This document shows, piece by piece, positions 10,872 through 21,687 of a stretch of DNA of 64,000 bases (the stretch's first letter is position 1; each line of letters opens with the position of its first letter). Below the pieces are notes generated by a model, which was given only the letters and a program-made list of their open reading frames with translations, made no database searches and was not told the origin of the DNA. The stretch is taken from contig NC_092577.1 in NCBI RefSeq assembly GCF_037975245.1, positions 14,718,013 through 14,782,012 of the forward strand, read 5' to 3'. The translations under genes and the position numbers were made by a program. This DNA comes from Apostichopus japonicus. Taxonomy: Eukaryota > Echinodermata > Holothuroidea > Aspidochirotida > Stichopodidae.

Positions 10872-13800
10872 ATGGAGAGTTGTAACATAGCAGTTCTGAC
10901 ACTAATCATCCTATTGTGGTTGGTCTTTTGTCCACTTAATCGCCTAATTATGGAATCTGCACAGCTCAAGTACTCCTATTCAAGAGATTGCTTGTTAGCA
11001 ATCAATGAGCAAGTCAAACAGAACAGGAATTTGTATTATCTTCCAAGTGATTTGTTCAAATCAATACGCTCAATGGGTGTTTCTAAGATTAAACCTACAA
11101 GGAGAGGAATGAATAGAAATAATCTGCAACCTTCTACCTCTCATCCTAAAGATAGACTTTCTTTACTGGTATTCGCTCTGAACTGTCAATCTGCAAAGTC
11201 TATATCTACTAGAGGAATCATAACAGATCTTATTGTTGAACATGACATCGATATTTTTGCACTTTGTGAAACCTGGTTTATTGACAATAAAAGTGATGAC
11301 TTTTATGTACATTCACTTACTCCTCCTGGCTATGATATCATCAATGTCCCTCGTGGAAATGGAGGTCCTCATTGTGGCATTGCAGTCATATACAAAAAGA
11401 ACCTTATGATTGTTTCCACATCTGAAAATAGAGGCTCTAACATCAAGACTTTTGAATCTTGTGAGGTTGTTTTCTCGACTGGCACCAAGTGTTTTACTTT
11501 TGTTGTCATGTATAAGCCACCCCCATCGGCTAAGAATCAGCTCAACACTGGCATATTCTTCTCAGAATTTTCGCAAACCATGCAAGACTATACCATTGCT
11601 AAAGGTGACCTCGTTGTTGTTGGAGATCTGAACTTGCACCTGGATGTTGTTAATGACTATGCCACGCTCAATTTCAATGATCTTGCCAAAACACTTGGTT
11701 TTCAGCAGTTTGTCACCCAACCTACTCATCAATGTGGGCATACACTTGACGTGGTAATATCACGCTCTACTGACAATATTGTGGATACAGTTCGAGTTCT
11801 TGATCTTATATCTGATCACCATATTGTTGCTTGCAATCTTAACATCGCAAAACCACCTCCGCTTGTTAAGATAATAACATCAAGGAAATATCACTCTGTT
11901 GATTTGCCTGCGTTCAAGAACGATATATCATCTTCTGATCTAAAAACGGCTTCATCGGAGTCAAACAATGTATGTGATCTTGCTGACAAATATAATAGTG
12001 TCATGTCTGATCTCCTCAACAAACATGCACCCCTTAGTACAAAAAGGGTGGTGATTCGTCCAAAGCAGCCTTGGTTTACTAACTCTCTACATTCTGCTAA
12101 GCGCAATCGCCGTAAGGCTAAACGAAAGTGGATTTCAAGTCGCTCGCTGATTGACTTTGATAAGTTCAAGAAAGCAAGAAATAGCTATAACATCGAGCTG
12201 TACCGATCCAAGTGTACTTTCCTCAACAACAAGATCATGGATTGTGGAAATGATTTCAAGTCCATGTTTCGTACCATAAATGACATTCTTCAGAGAAAGA
12301 GACCCACAAAACTACCGGACCATGACTCTGCCAAAGACTTGGCAGATCAATTTGCAGCGTACTTTTCTACTAAAATTCAAACCATTAGGGACAATCTCAC
12401 ATGTCAAAACTGCGATTCTTCCACGCCATCTCCCGTTTCTCACTCCTGGGACACATTTGTTATTGTCAGCGAGGACGATCTTCGTGAGATAATTTCCAAG
12501 GCACCAAGCCCGTCTTGCATTCTCGATCCTTTGCCTTCTTGGATGGTGAAATTGTTGCTTGACTCTCTTCTGCCAACCGTAACAGAAATAGTGAATACTT
12601 CGCTTAGATCTGGCGTTGTTCCAGATACCTATAAGGAGGCTGTTATTGCGCCACTCCTCAAAAAGGCCAACTTAGACCATAACACGCTGAAGAACTACAG
12701 GCCTGTTAGCAACCTTCCCTTCCTATCCAAGGTGCTTGAGCGTGTTGTTGCAAAGCAGCTAACCAACTACATGAACGAGAACAGACTTCATGAGCCACTT
12801 CAATCTGCCTATAAGCAGTTTCACTCAACCGAGACTGCCTTAATCAAGGTTCACAATGACATCTTGTGGGCAATGGAGAGACAGGGAGTAACAATCCTTG
12901 TCCTACTTGATTTGAGCAGTGCATTTGACACTATTGACCATGAAGTTCTTATACATTGCTTGGAATATCTGCTGTGTGTACATGGAATTCCGCTTACCTG
13001 GTTCAAATCGTACCTGTCTGATCGATCTCATCGTGTCCTTGTAGATGGCAAATTTTCTTCTGTTCAGAACTTGGTGTATGGCGTGCCTCAGGGATCGGTG
13101 TTGGGTCCTTTGCTGTTCGCCATTTACATTTTGCCTCTCGGAAATCTTCTTCGCGAATATGGGCTAGATCTGCATATATACGCTGATGATACACAAGTGT
13201 ATGTTTCGGTTTGCCCAACATCTGAGGAGGGAGTGAAGCAAGCAGTTTCGAAACTTGAAGACTGCCTTTCCAAAGTGCAAGCATGGATGTCAACAAACTT
13301 CCTGAAACTCAATGCTGACAAAACTGAGGTTATGGTGATTGGGTTTAGAGCCCAATTGGTTAAGTTCAACCTGCCCTCAGTGACTGTTGCTGGTGTTGAT
13401 GTTCCCGTCCAGACAAACCCTGTCAGAAATTTAGGGGTTATGTTCGACTCCGGTATGACAATGAGTGCACAGGTCACAACTATTATCAGATCTGCTAACT
13501 ATCATCTCAATAACATCAGTCGTGCACGCAAAATGCTCACTACTGAGGCAGCCAAGCTAGCTGTGCACACATTAGTCACCTCCAGGTTGGACTACTGCAA
13601 CAGCCTCTTGATTGGTGTAAACAAATCCCTAATCACTAAACTTCAGAATGTCCAACGCACCTCTGCTCGCATCATTGTCAAGCGTAAAAAGTATGACTCT
13701 ATCACATCGGAACTTATTGCTCTTCACTGGCTTCCTATACAACAGCGCATTAAATTCAAAGTTCTCCTTCTTATGTACAAAGCTCACCATAAACAGTCGC

Positions 13801-14042
13801 CATCCTACATATCTGACTTACTACAGCTGCAAGCACCACGCAGACAGCTTAGATCATATATATCTTCTCCTCACTTTATCGTGCCCAGAACCCGTGCTGT
13901 GTCATTTGCAGATCGCTCATTCTCCTGCTATGGACCAAAAGAGTGGAACACTCTTCCAAATCACATCAAGGATGCTCAGACTATTCATATTTTCAAGAAA
14001 CTGCTCAAATGTTATCTTTTTCAAGAAGTGTATTGTAATTAA
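10872..14042 (+). CDS. L2/CR1-like LINE ORF2: endonuclease + reverse transcriptase
   Basis: An uninterrupted 1056-codon frame encoding the replication protein of a non-LTR retrotransposon; it nicks target DNA and copies the element RNA from the nick. After a short hydrophobic N-terminus, the apurinic-type endonuclease domain (about residues 97-325) shows ALNCQSAKS, LCETW, VVGDLNLHLD and SDHHIV, carrying the expected Asn, Glu, Asp/Asn and Asp-His. The RT domain (about 560-830) shows LKNYRPVSNL, LDLSSAFDTIDH, GVPQGSVLGP and the catalytic YADDTQV. The C-terminal thumb/linker ends near the 3' UTR hairpin. No frameshift or stop is visible, so this copy may have inserted recently and could be competent. 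The clade (L2 or close CR1 relative) is inferred from motif style and the GCGCTATATAAA 3' end. I chose the first ATG; a downstream start near residue 27 is possible. No separate ORF1 was found. Confidence 0.93.
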   Translation: MESCNIAVLTLIILLWLVFCPLNRLIMESAQLKYSYSRDCLLAINEQVKQNRNLYYLPSDLFKSIRSMGVSKIKPTRRGMNRNNLQPSTSHPKDRLSLLVFALNCQSAKSISTRGIITDLIVEHDIDIFALCETWFIDNKSDDFYVHSLTPPGYDIINVPRGNGGPHCGIAVIYKKNLMIVSTSENRGSNIKTFESCEVVFSTGTKCFTFVVMYKPPPSAKNQLNTGIFFSEFSQTMQDYTIAKGDLVVVGDLNLHLDVVNDYATLNFNDLAKTLGFQQFVTQPTHQCGHTLDVVISRSTDNIVDTVRVLDLISDHHIVACNLNIAKPPPLVKIITSRKYHSVDLPAFKNDISSSDLKTASSESNNVCDLADKYNSVMSDLLNKHAPLSTKRVVIRPKQPWFTNSLHSAKRNRRKAKRKWISSRSLIDFDKFKKARNSYNIELYRSKCTFLNNKIMDCGNDFKSMFRTINDILQRKRPTKLPDHDSAKDLADQFAAYFSTKIQTIRDNLTCQNCDSSTPSPVSHSWDTFVIVSEDDLREIISKAPSPSCILDPLPSWMVKLLLDSLLPTVTEIVNTSLRSGVVPDTYKEAVIAPLLKKANLDHNTLKNYRPVSNLPFLSKVLERVVAKQLTNYMNENRLHEPLQSAYKQFHSTETALIKVHNDILWAMERQGVTILVLLDLSSAFDTIDHEVLIHCLEYLLCVHGIPLTWFKSYLSDRSHRVLVDGKFSSVQNLVYGVPQGSVLGPLLFAIYILPLGNLLREYGLDLHIYADDTQVYVSVCPTSEEGVKQAVSKLEDCLSKVQAWMSTNFLKLNADKTEVMVIGFRAQLVKFNLPSVTVAGVDVPVQTNPVRNLGVMFDSGMTMSAQVTTIIRSANYHLNNISRARKMLTTEAAKLAVHTLVTSRLDYCNSLLIGVNKSLITKLQNVQRTSARIIVKRKKYDSITSELIALHWLPIQQRIKFKVLLLMYKAHHKQSPSYISDLLQLQAPRRQLRSYISSPHFIVPRTRAVSFADRSFSCYGPKEWNTLPNHIKDAQTIHIFKKLLKCYLFQEVYCN

Positions 14043-14120
14043 TTTCATGTAACTGTCTTGAGCGCCTTTGAACAACTTTTGTTGATTTTGGCGCTATATA
14101 AATGTCTTCTTCTTCTTCTG
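14043..14120 (+). mobile_element. LINE 3' UTR: conserved hairpin and (TTC)n tail
   Basis: Just after the LINE stop, agcgcc at 14061-14066 pairs with ggcgct at 14090-14095, and caac/gttg pair inside. The stem is followed by atataaatgtc and a TCTTCTTCTTCTTCT tail to about 14119. Short 3' hairpins ending in GCGCTATATAAAT plus a simple-repeat tail are characteristic of L2-type LINEs and are thought to be recognised by their RT. Confidence 0.85.
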
Positions 14121-14325
14121 ATTTTTAATCCCTCCCTAAGCCTAAGCGAAAAATGATATATTTGCAGCAAACATTAGACGAAAGAGGAGAGAATATAGGC
14201 AGAAGTTATAGCATCCAGTCGAAATATATTCAATCCACAATCTTAAACAAGCTGTCAATAAAAGTACAATTGACGTATTTCAGCATTTATACATATCCAG
14301 ATATCGAATAGACTACACCATTTTA

Positions 14326-14392
14326 ATCAATCAATCAATCAGAAGACATTTATATAGCGCCAAAATCAACAAAAGTTGTTCAAAGGCGCTTT
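14326..14392 (-). mobile_element. Inverted copy of the LINE 3' end (truncated LINE or SINE tail)
   Basis: Positions 14341-14390 are the exact reverse complement of the LINE 3' end above (50 bp including the hairpin). On the minus strand it ends in a (GATT)n tail at 14326-14340 rather than (TTC)n. The sequence upstream of the hairpin on that strand differs from the LINE, so this is either a severely 5'-truncated relative or a SINE that borrowed the LINE tail. Confidence 0.75.
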
Positions 14393-14399
14393 AACAACG

Positions 14400-15330
14400 A
14401 CCATCTGTGGCTTCCGTTCCCCAGCAAATACATGTCTTAGTAAAGATTGCCCTACTTTGACCTTTAATAATATTGGCAGATATTATAGATGTCAAAACTA
14501 TCCTGACCTTATTTGACCTTCAGCTTTTTTTTTTTACACAACATCCAATCTTAATGACACATTGTAAAAGGAAACAAACATTTACAAAAATCCATAGAAA
14601 TGAGAGGTATATCCATTTGTTGGCTTCAGTACTTGCCGAATCCTCCTACTACCCTGCCCCGAAATCTCCTACTACCCCCTCCCCACCCCCATCCTCTTTC
14701 TCTATAGTAACCGTACTCATTTGCTTGCCCACAACTTTGGTCAGTTTTGCTTCTACCGACGTTGGTTGATCTTATTATGACGTAGTTATACTGACAAACG
14801 GGCATTTTACCCCAAACAATTCCAAACATGATGAAATTCGGTTTCATCAATTGACATGTAATTGAGGAATTAACTTTCTGCTGTAGACATGTCAAATCTT
14901 GAGAAGCCTCATGTGATTTTTATCCTACTTTTCTTTCAAAATATTCACTCAACTTACAAATGGTACAAAAGAAAGTAATTTTGACGAGCATTCATAAAGA
15001 CACCATTTGCTGGATCGGACACTTGGCAGTCTGTCCCCCTACCCTGATCTGCCCCTTCCCCCTCCGTCACTGAATATCTACCTTAAATACAGTTAATTAC
15101 CTGTATACACGAAATCTAGGACGCCATAAAATAAATTGAATATTATAATGAATGTTAAATATCATTCTAATTGCAAAAAATTGTGTAGTTCTTTAGGAGT
15201 AAACGTATCAGTCCATAATTGTTTATTTCGGCTGCATAATCTTTCCTTTAATGTTAGAGATTGGGTCTAAAAGAAATTAAAATTAAACAATAATAATAAT
15301 TATAATAATAATAAACATATGAACTTCGAT
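14400..15330. other. Non-coding, no gene recognised
   Basis: No conserved frame or splice-supported exon is visible. A CT-rich patch (14640-14700) gives low-complexity frames on both strands. Confidence 0.35.
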
Positions 15331-15332
15331 GC

Positions 15333-15981
<649 letters not shown>

Positions 15982-15984
15982 GTA

Positions 15985-17690
15985 ATCACATCCCACCCCC
16001 TCCTCTCTCCTCTCTCCCTTCCCTCCCCTGCCCCACAAACACACACAACCCGACTCTAGATCTCAAGAGACACTTACTACATCATTATATAAGAAATCAA
16101 TTGTACTCAGATATCATGGCGACTATCGCAACAATAGCACATGTAACAATAGCAACAATAGCACAATAGCACATGTACCTTAGATTTCTTAATTACTAAG
16201 AGTTTGAAACTCATGGTTATATGTATTCATTGATGATTTTTGAAATTAGGTTAACATAAAGATTTGAAATTAAGTTAACATACAGATTTTAATGTCAAAA
16301 TGTTTAATGTACCGTAATCTTTCAAATTAAATAAGACAACGAATGCTTCTTTAAATTTGGCAACTGTTTTGCATGTTTTTAGTTTAAATATTTGAAGAAA
16401 ACTAAAATAAATAAACTAATAGCATAACTTGGATGATTAATCATATCAATGCTATTAATACTGTCACGTGATTCTTTGATGTATATAAACCAACGAATAC
16501 TGTTTCTCAAGTTTTCCACTCCTTTTTATTTTTATTTTTTGAAAATCTTAAAACCTATTTAACACATTACTTCTTTATTCAATATTTCAAGTATTAAATA
16601 TATATTGATTCATTAATCTAAATAATGATAATAAAATTAACAAAAAAACGATATAGTTATAGTTTATAGGTTATAGTTATAGTTTATAGGTTATGGTTAT
16701 AGTTTTCGTTGTAACATAATTTAGAAAGATATATTTGTCTTTTTCATTGAAGAATTTACACGTAGGAAGGGAAGGGCGGGAGGCTTCAAAATTACAAAAA
16801 GTACTTGAGAATATTATTCGTAAGAGGGGAATGATTATGCGCCAGTCAAATGTCAAGCACCCCCTCAATTATCTCTCGTTGTTTGCGATAGAAAAAAATA
16901 ACACAGGTTGTAGTATTGCAAAAGTTGGGGACCGTTTTTTTTCTGATCAAACAATCGAAAGTTTCGATGTGAAATTTTGAATTTCTGTCCTTAGCAAACT
17001 TATAATTAGTAGAAAGTCAAAGAGTTTTGAACATGGCGATTCCCCCCCCCAATCATTTGAGGGCAATACGGGCGGGAAACGCTGGGGGGGGTGAACATGT
17101 GCAATGCCTCTGCTCTGAATTGAAGTAACTCAGTCTGAAAAAGGAAGGGGTTGTTCACATCACTTTTACCTAAGCTGAGGTCGGTTTGTCATTTAATTTC
17201 GTAGAGCGGTAAATATATATGTGAATAATAGAGCAAGTTTGACCTAGCTTTGCAAATACATCAGTATTATCAATTTGTCTAAAAAAATATTTTTACGTAA
17301 GGGCAGGAGGGTGTTACCACACTGGGGTGGGCCAGACAGTGGGCAAGGTCCCAGTTAGTGTGTTAAAAAAAAATTATTGTTAAAAGTTATTCTTCAATAT
17401 AATTAGACACCGAGTTATCGTTCAAAGTTTGCAACTACAAACGAGATACGATTTGAATGTTAGTTGAAGCTATTAAATGTTGAATATACCGTGATTCTTC
17501 GAATATTTTCGATTAAATTAGGCATCTCTGGGGTTTCTTTGATTGTTACATGAAACCAGCCATATAAATCTAGAGTAAGGCAAAATATGTCACCAAAAAC
17601 AGAACTAGTATTGTTCGATACAGGTGACAAACGCCTACAGTGGAATTACGATCTTACTTACCCGTTTCGAACCTCTGGACATACAATCAG
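15985..17690. other. AT-rich non-coding; small local repeats
   Basis: The region holds short tandem phrases (gcaacaatagcac around 16125-16170; ttatagttatagtttatagg around 16655-16705) and C/G runs near 17040-17095. No gene is supported. Confidence 0.35.
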
Positions 17691-17692
17691 CG

Positions 17693-17765
17693 TCCATAGC
17701 CTAGTGGTTAGGGTGTCCGCGAACAGAGCGGAAGGCCCGTGGTTCGAATCCCGGTGGAGGCTGGA
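17693..17765 (+). mobile_element. tRNA-derived SINE head
   Basis: A tRNA-like segment: box A-like tagcctagtggttaggg, then box B-like ggttcgaatcc. The ends gcgtcca and tggaggc can pair at six of seven positions. The anticodon arm (tccgc...gcgga) has loop GAACAGA, lacking the U before the anticodon expected in a working tRNA. It is followed by a non-tRNA body and then a TA microsatellite. I therefore call it a SINE head or tRNA pseudogene, not a functional tRNA. Confidence 0.6.
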
Positions 17766-17796
17766 AGTTTTTTCACTGTTCTGGATTTTCCAACTC

Positions 17797-17865
<69 letters not shown>
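17797..17865. repeat. (TA)n microsatellite
   Basis: Pure TA run ending just upstream of the 3-kb duplication. TA runs also sit at the other duplication boundaries. Confidence 0.95.
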
Positions 17866-17867
<2 letters not shown>

Positions 17868-18159
17868 GCGGTGAGGGCAACAACAGAACGGAATGAAAGT
17901 TGTTTGTGTTTTGCAATCTTGGGGGCACAAGGGGCACAGCACTTAATTGGGGGTATAATGTTTATTTGTTAATGCCATCATTTGGGAGGGGTATCAGGAG
18001 AAAAGGGTCCTGGATGCAATATGTTGCTATATTTCGCAACTTGAAGTAACTTTTTGTTCAAGAATTTTCGGGCTTAGTCTGTCCGATATATATGTTTTGA
18101 GGCAGATCAATATTTTGTTTGAGTATTTTTATTTTAACACTAAAAATCGCATTTCGGGG

Positions 18160-18235
18160 GCACCTGGGGAACACGATTGTTCTTGGGAGGGCACGTGCTC
18201 CCTTCGCCCCCCCCCAGACACCACTGTAGCCAAAA
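18160..18235 (-). mobile_element. G-rich DNA-transposon terminus (in duplication copy 1)
   Basis: Read on the minus strand, cagtggtgtctggggggggg begins a G-rich edge resembling hAT-like terminal repeats. The same edge is at 21166-21242 in copy 2, where the C-run is one base longer. Confidence 0.4.
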
Positions 18236-18433
18236 GAAAAATATATAATTATATGTGTGTGTATGTGTGTGTGTAAGTGTATATATGTGTGTATGTGTGG
18301 ATGTATGCATTTAGTATGTGTGTATGGGCGGGTGTGTGTGTGTTTGTTGTAGGTTACGTTATACTCGTATACTCGTATACTTCACAGTGAATGATTATGA
18401 TGTAACATGACCATATCTAGACAGGTCGTATCT

Positions 18434-18681
18434 TCATCTCAGTGCTTTGATGCTGTGATAATCGTTTCCAGGCAGTTGACGCCAGAATATACTTGTATCT
18501 TTATCTACGGCATAATAGTCACCATTAAGATTAGAAGCTGATGCGCATTGTCCGTACCACCAGGCACCACCATAAAATTGAGCACATTTATCTTCATCAC
18601 GTGAAGTGGTCTTGTCGAAGGTCTTGAAGGTATGGGTCACCTGGTTTTTCAGAGCAATACCAGCCTCGTCAGGAAATCCTT
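18434..18681 (-). CDS. FReD terminal exon, duplicate copy B
   Basis: Identical in deduced protein to 21440-21687. The acceptor ttcacag precedes the exon, which is entered in phase 1 and reads [14 protein letters not shown], then [18 protein letters not shown] and ASNLNGDYY, ending HSIKALR-stop. These are the calcium-site/polymerisation-pocket and C-terminal motifs of fibrinogen-related domains. It sits downstream of its own copy of the FReD-middle exon, so it could serve as an alternative 3' end or be an unexpressed duplicate. It shares the apparent frameshift near the stop described for copy A. Confidence 0.75.
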
Positions 18682-19214
18682 CTGTGAATTAAGCAAAAAG
18701 TAACCTTATGCTATATTGGCCCCAAATATGCCAGAGTTTTCAAACAAATATATAAATCAATATTTTTTTATTCACACCCTGGAGGCTGGAAGGAATTTAC
18801 CTCACTGGGACATACAGTCATCTAGTGTATTTATTTAGAATATTCGAGAAAAATTTAGAGAGTAAACACTTCCAGGAATGCAGGAAAATATTAAATAGCA
18901 AGATTTAAGTGGTTATGAATGGGAGGCGCTATTACAGTATAGCGAATTCGTAAACGTAAGACTTGTTGCATGTACAAAACTAAGTCCGTTGGAATCAAGA
19001 ATCGTAAAGTTGCAAACTGTGTAAACTTAGTTTAGTTAATGATGTAGGCCTACAGAGAAATGAACTTATGCTGTGTTAATTGTCTTGTTACTAATTAAAT
19101 GCTAACTGATGACTCATTCAAAGAACTTAAGAAAAGGTATATGTTGATTTAGACTAACATGTGACCATGCAGGGAAAGCTCTAATGGTTTTATTAAAATA
19201 TCGTTCCTCAATTA

Positions 19215-19996
19215 CCTACATATGTTGTTCGGCCGGTTCTCTGTGTAACCTACATATGTTGTTCGGCCAGTTCTCTGTGTAGCCTATGTATGTGGTTTGG
19301 CCAGTTCTCTGTCTAACCTACATATGTGGATCGGCCAGTTCTCTGTCTAACCTACATATGTGGTTCGACCAGTTCTCTGTGAAGCCTATGTATGTGGTTC
19401 GGCCAGTTCTCTGTGTAGTCTTTGTATGTGGTTCGGCCAGTTCTCTGTCTAACCTATGTATGTGGTTCGGCCAGTTCTCTGTGTAGCCTATGTATGTGGT
19501 TCGGCCAGTTCTCTGTGTAACCTATGTATGGGGTTCGGCCAGTTCTCTGTTTAGCCTATGTATGTGGTTCGGCCAGTTCTCTGTGTAACCTATGTATGTG
19601 GTTCGGCCAGTACTCTGTGTAGCCTATGTATGTGGTTCGGCCAGTTCTCTATGTAGCCTATGTATGTGGTTCGGCCAGTTCTCTGTGTAGCCTATGTATG
19701 TGGTTCGGCCAGTTATCTGTCTAACCTACATATGTGGTTCGACCAGTTCTCTGTGTAGCCTACATATGTGGTTCGGCCAGTACTCTGTGTAACCTACATA
19801 TGTGGTTCGGCCAGTTCTCTGTGTAGTCTTTGTATGTGGATCGGCCAGTTCTCTGTCTAACCTACATATGTGGTTCGACCAGTTCTCTGTGAAGCCTATG
19901 TATGTGGTTCGGCCAGTTCTCTGTGTAGCCTATGTATGTGGTTCGGCCAGTTCTCTGTGTAACCTACCTATGTGGTTCGGCCAGTTTTCTGTGTAT
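19215..19996. repeat. 34-bp minisatellite (copy 1), about 23 units
   Basis: Unit gttcggccagttctctgtgt + agcctatgtatgtg, with variants acctacatatg, tactctg and ggttcgacc. It lies in the intron between the two duplicated FReD exons. Repeat-derived frames ([18 protein letters not shown]...) are not genes. Confidence 0.95.
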
Positions 19997-20047
19997 TTTG
20001 CAATATAACAAAGATATTGCTTTAAACATAACAGATACTACACTAAC

Positions 20048-20321
20048 CGTCTTCCCAAGCTGTTCCACTGTAATTTCCCAACTCAGACAACCGATAAGTG
20101 TCACTTTCATCGTTTATTCGGAACATGTTATACTTTGCGTAGTATGGAGAGCCACTAACGTTCACCAGATCGATCCGAAGTTGGTAGTTGCCTTGGTTGG
20201 TCAGATGATACAGTTTATCATTGCCCAACCAAAACTCATGGTCGAGCTGACCAAAGCCTTCTTTATAGCTGTTCCAGTTACGATAGAAGTCAACATAGCC
20301 ATCAACACGACGTTGAAAAAC
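20048..20321 (-). CDS. FReD middle exon, duplicate copy B
   Basis: The acceptor attgaccag precedes [19 protein letters not shown]. The exon continues through [19 protein letters not shown] and ends WEDG at a gttagt donor. Entry phase 0 and exit phase 1 match exon copy A at 23054-23327, and the deduced residues are the same. It belongs to the second, downstream 3' half of the fibrinogen-related gene. Confidence 0.8.
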
Positions 20322-20859
20322 CTGGTCAATAAATAAGAATTAAAACAATAGATAATTATTTTCATTAGAAGACTTTAGAAGAGTACGTGAAGACCTATTA
20401 CATGACTTAGCGTGTTTAAGAGAAGTAAGAATGAAAGTTAAGAAGAAACTATTTGATAATAAAATATTATTCATACGTGTGCAATTCTGACAGTTTAATT
20501 CATTTAATAGTTAAGTATATATATATACTTTAGTAGACAAGATGTCATAAATGTTGATAAACCTAACCAAGATTTGACTGAGCTCAACTGAAAAATTAGG
20601 ATAGAACATATGTCATGCACATCATTATTATTAAATGTTAAATTAACAAAACTAGTGATAATCCAGAAGTGGACTGTGTTCTGTTCTCTTAACCGTCCTT
20701 CAATGTGCTTGACACACCCCTGCACCATGTCTTTGCAGTATATGATTCAGCTGCACTGGGGGTTCCATGGTCTGCTTGAAATAAATTATTTATTGAATAC
20801 TTTATAGAGGATGTTCGTACTCTTACATCCAAGGACTACAGCAGTGATTTGGTAATTTC

Positions 20860-20862
20860 AAT

Positions 20863-20897
<35 letters not shown>

Positions 20898-20920
20898 CGT
20901 ATATATATATATATATATAA
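20860..20920. repeat. TA microsatellite at duplication junction
   Basis: Two TA runs separated by atcg, then ataatggatgg, exactly where copy 1 meets copy 2. The equivalent position at the end of copy 2 is a longer TA run followed by the GGAT/GGAC array. Confidence 0.9.
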
Positions 20921-21439
20921 TGGATGGGGGCACAAGGGGCACAGCACTTAATTGGGGGTATAATGTTTATTTGTTAATGCCATCATTTGGGAGGGGTATC
21001 AGGAGAAAAGGGTCCTGGATGCAATATGTTGCTATATTTCGCAACTTGAAGTAACTTTTTGTTCAAGAATTTTCGGGCTTAGTCTGTCCGATATATATGT
21101 TTTGAGGCAGATAAATATTTTGTTTGAGTATTTTTATTTTAACACTAAAAATCGCATTTCGGGGGCACCTGGGGAACACGATTGTTCTTGGGAGGGCACG
21201 TGCTCCCTTCGCCCCCCCCCCAGACACCACTGTAGCCAAAAGAAAAATATATAATTATATGTGTGTGTATGTGTGTGTGTAAGTGTATATATGTGTGTAT
21301 GTGTGGATGTATGCATTTAGTATGTGTGTATGGGCGGGTGTGTGTGTGTTTGTTGTAGGTTACGTTATACTCGTATACTCGTATACTTCACAGTGAATGA
21401 TTATGATGTAACATGACCATATCTAGACAGGTCGTATCT

Positions 21440-21687
21440 TCATCTCAGTGCTTTGATGCTGTGATAATCGTTTCCAGGCAGTTGACGCCAGAATATACTT
21501 GTATCTTTATCTACGGCATAATAGTCACCATTAAGATTAGAAGCTGATGCGCATTGTCCGTACCACCAGGCACCACCATAAAATTGAGCACATTTATCTT
21601 CATCACGTGAAGTGGTCTTGTCGAAGGTCTTGAAGGTATGGGTCACCTGGTTTTTCAGAGCAATACCAGCCTCGTCAGGAAATCCTT
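21440..21687 (-). CDS. FReD terminal exon, copy A (exon 6)
   Basis: Entered in phase 1 after ttcacag. Encodes the end of the FReD, with [11 protein letters not shown] (calcium-site region), [16 protein letters not shown] and [15 protein letters not shown]. The frame then stops as ALR-TGA. In the next frame the same bases read TEMKIRPV-stop, which is the family-typical C-terminus, so one base appears missing after AAAGC. No AATAAA is obvious close downstream. Confidence 0.85.

Larger units (their letters stand above)
17921..20925. repeat. Tandem duplication, copy 1 (3.0 kb)
   Basis: From gggggcacaaggggcacagc at 17921 to the ataatggatgg following a TA run near 20920, this segment is repeated head-to-tail at 20926-23920 with an offset of 3005-3006 bp. 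It contains a G-rich transposon end, a TG-rich stretch, the terminal FReD exon, a 34-bp minisatellite and the FReD-middle exon. Differences between copies are few and scattered. Confidence 0.95.

Noticed and set aside
11891-13477. Minus-strand frames of about 90-120 residues
   Set aside because: Antisense shadows of the LINE ORF.
17693-17765. Functional tRNA gene
   Set aside because: The anticodon loop lacks the U before the anticodon and the unit continues into a SINE-like body.
19286-20008. Frames reading [18 protein letters not shown] repeats
   Set aside because: Translation of the 34-bp minisatellite on the strand opposite to the gene; 34 is not a multiple of three and frames break frequently.
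19932-20336. 134-residue plus-strand frame over the FReD middle exon
   Set aside because: Antisense shadow of the minus-strand FReD exon, which has conserved motifs and splice sites.
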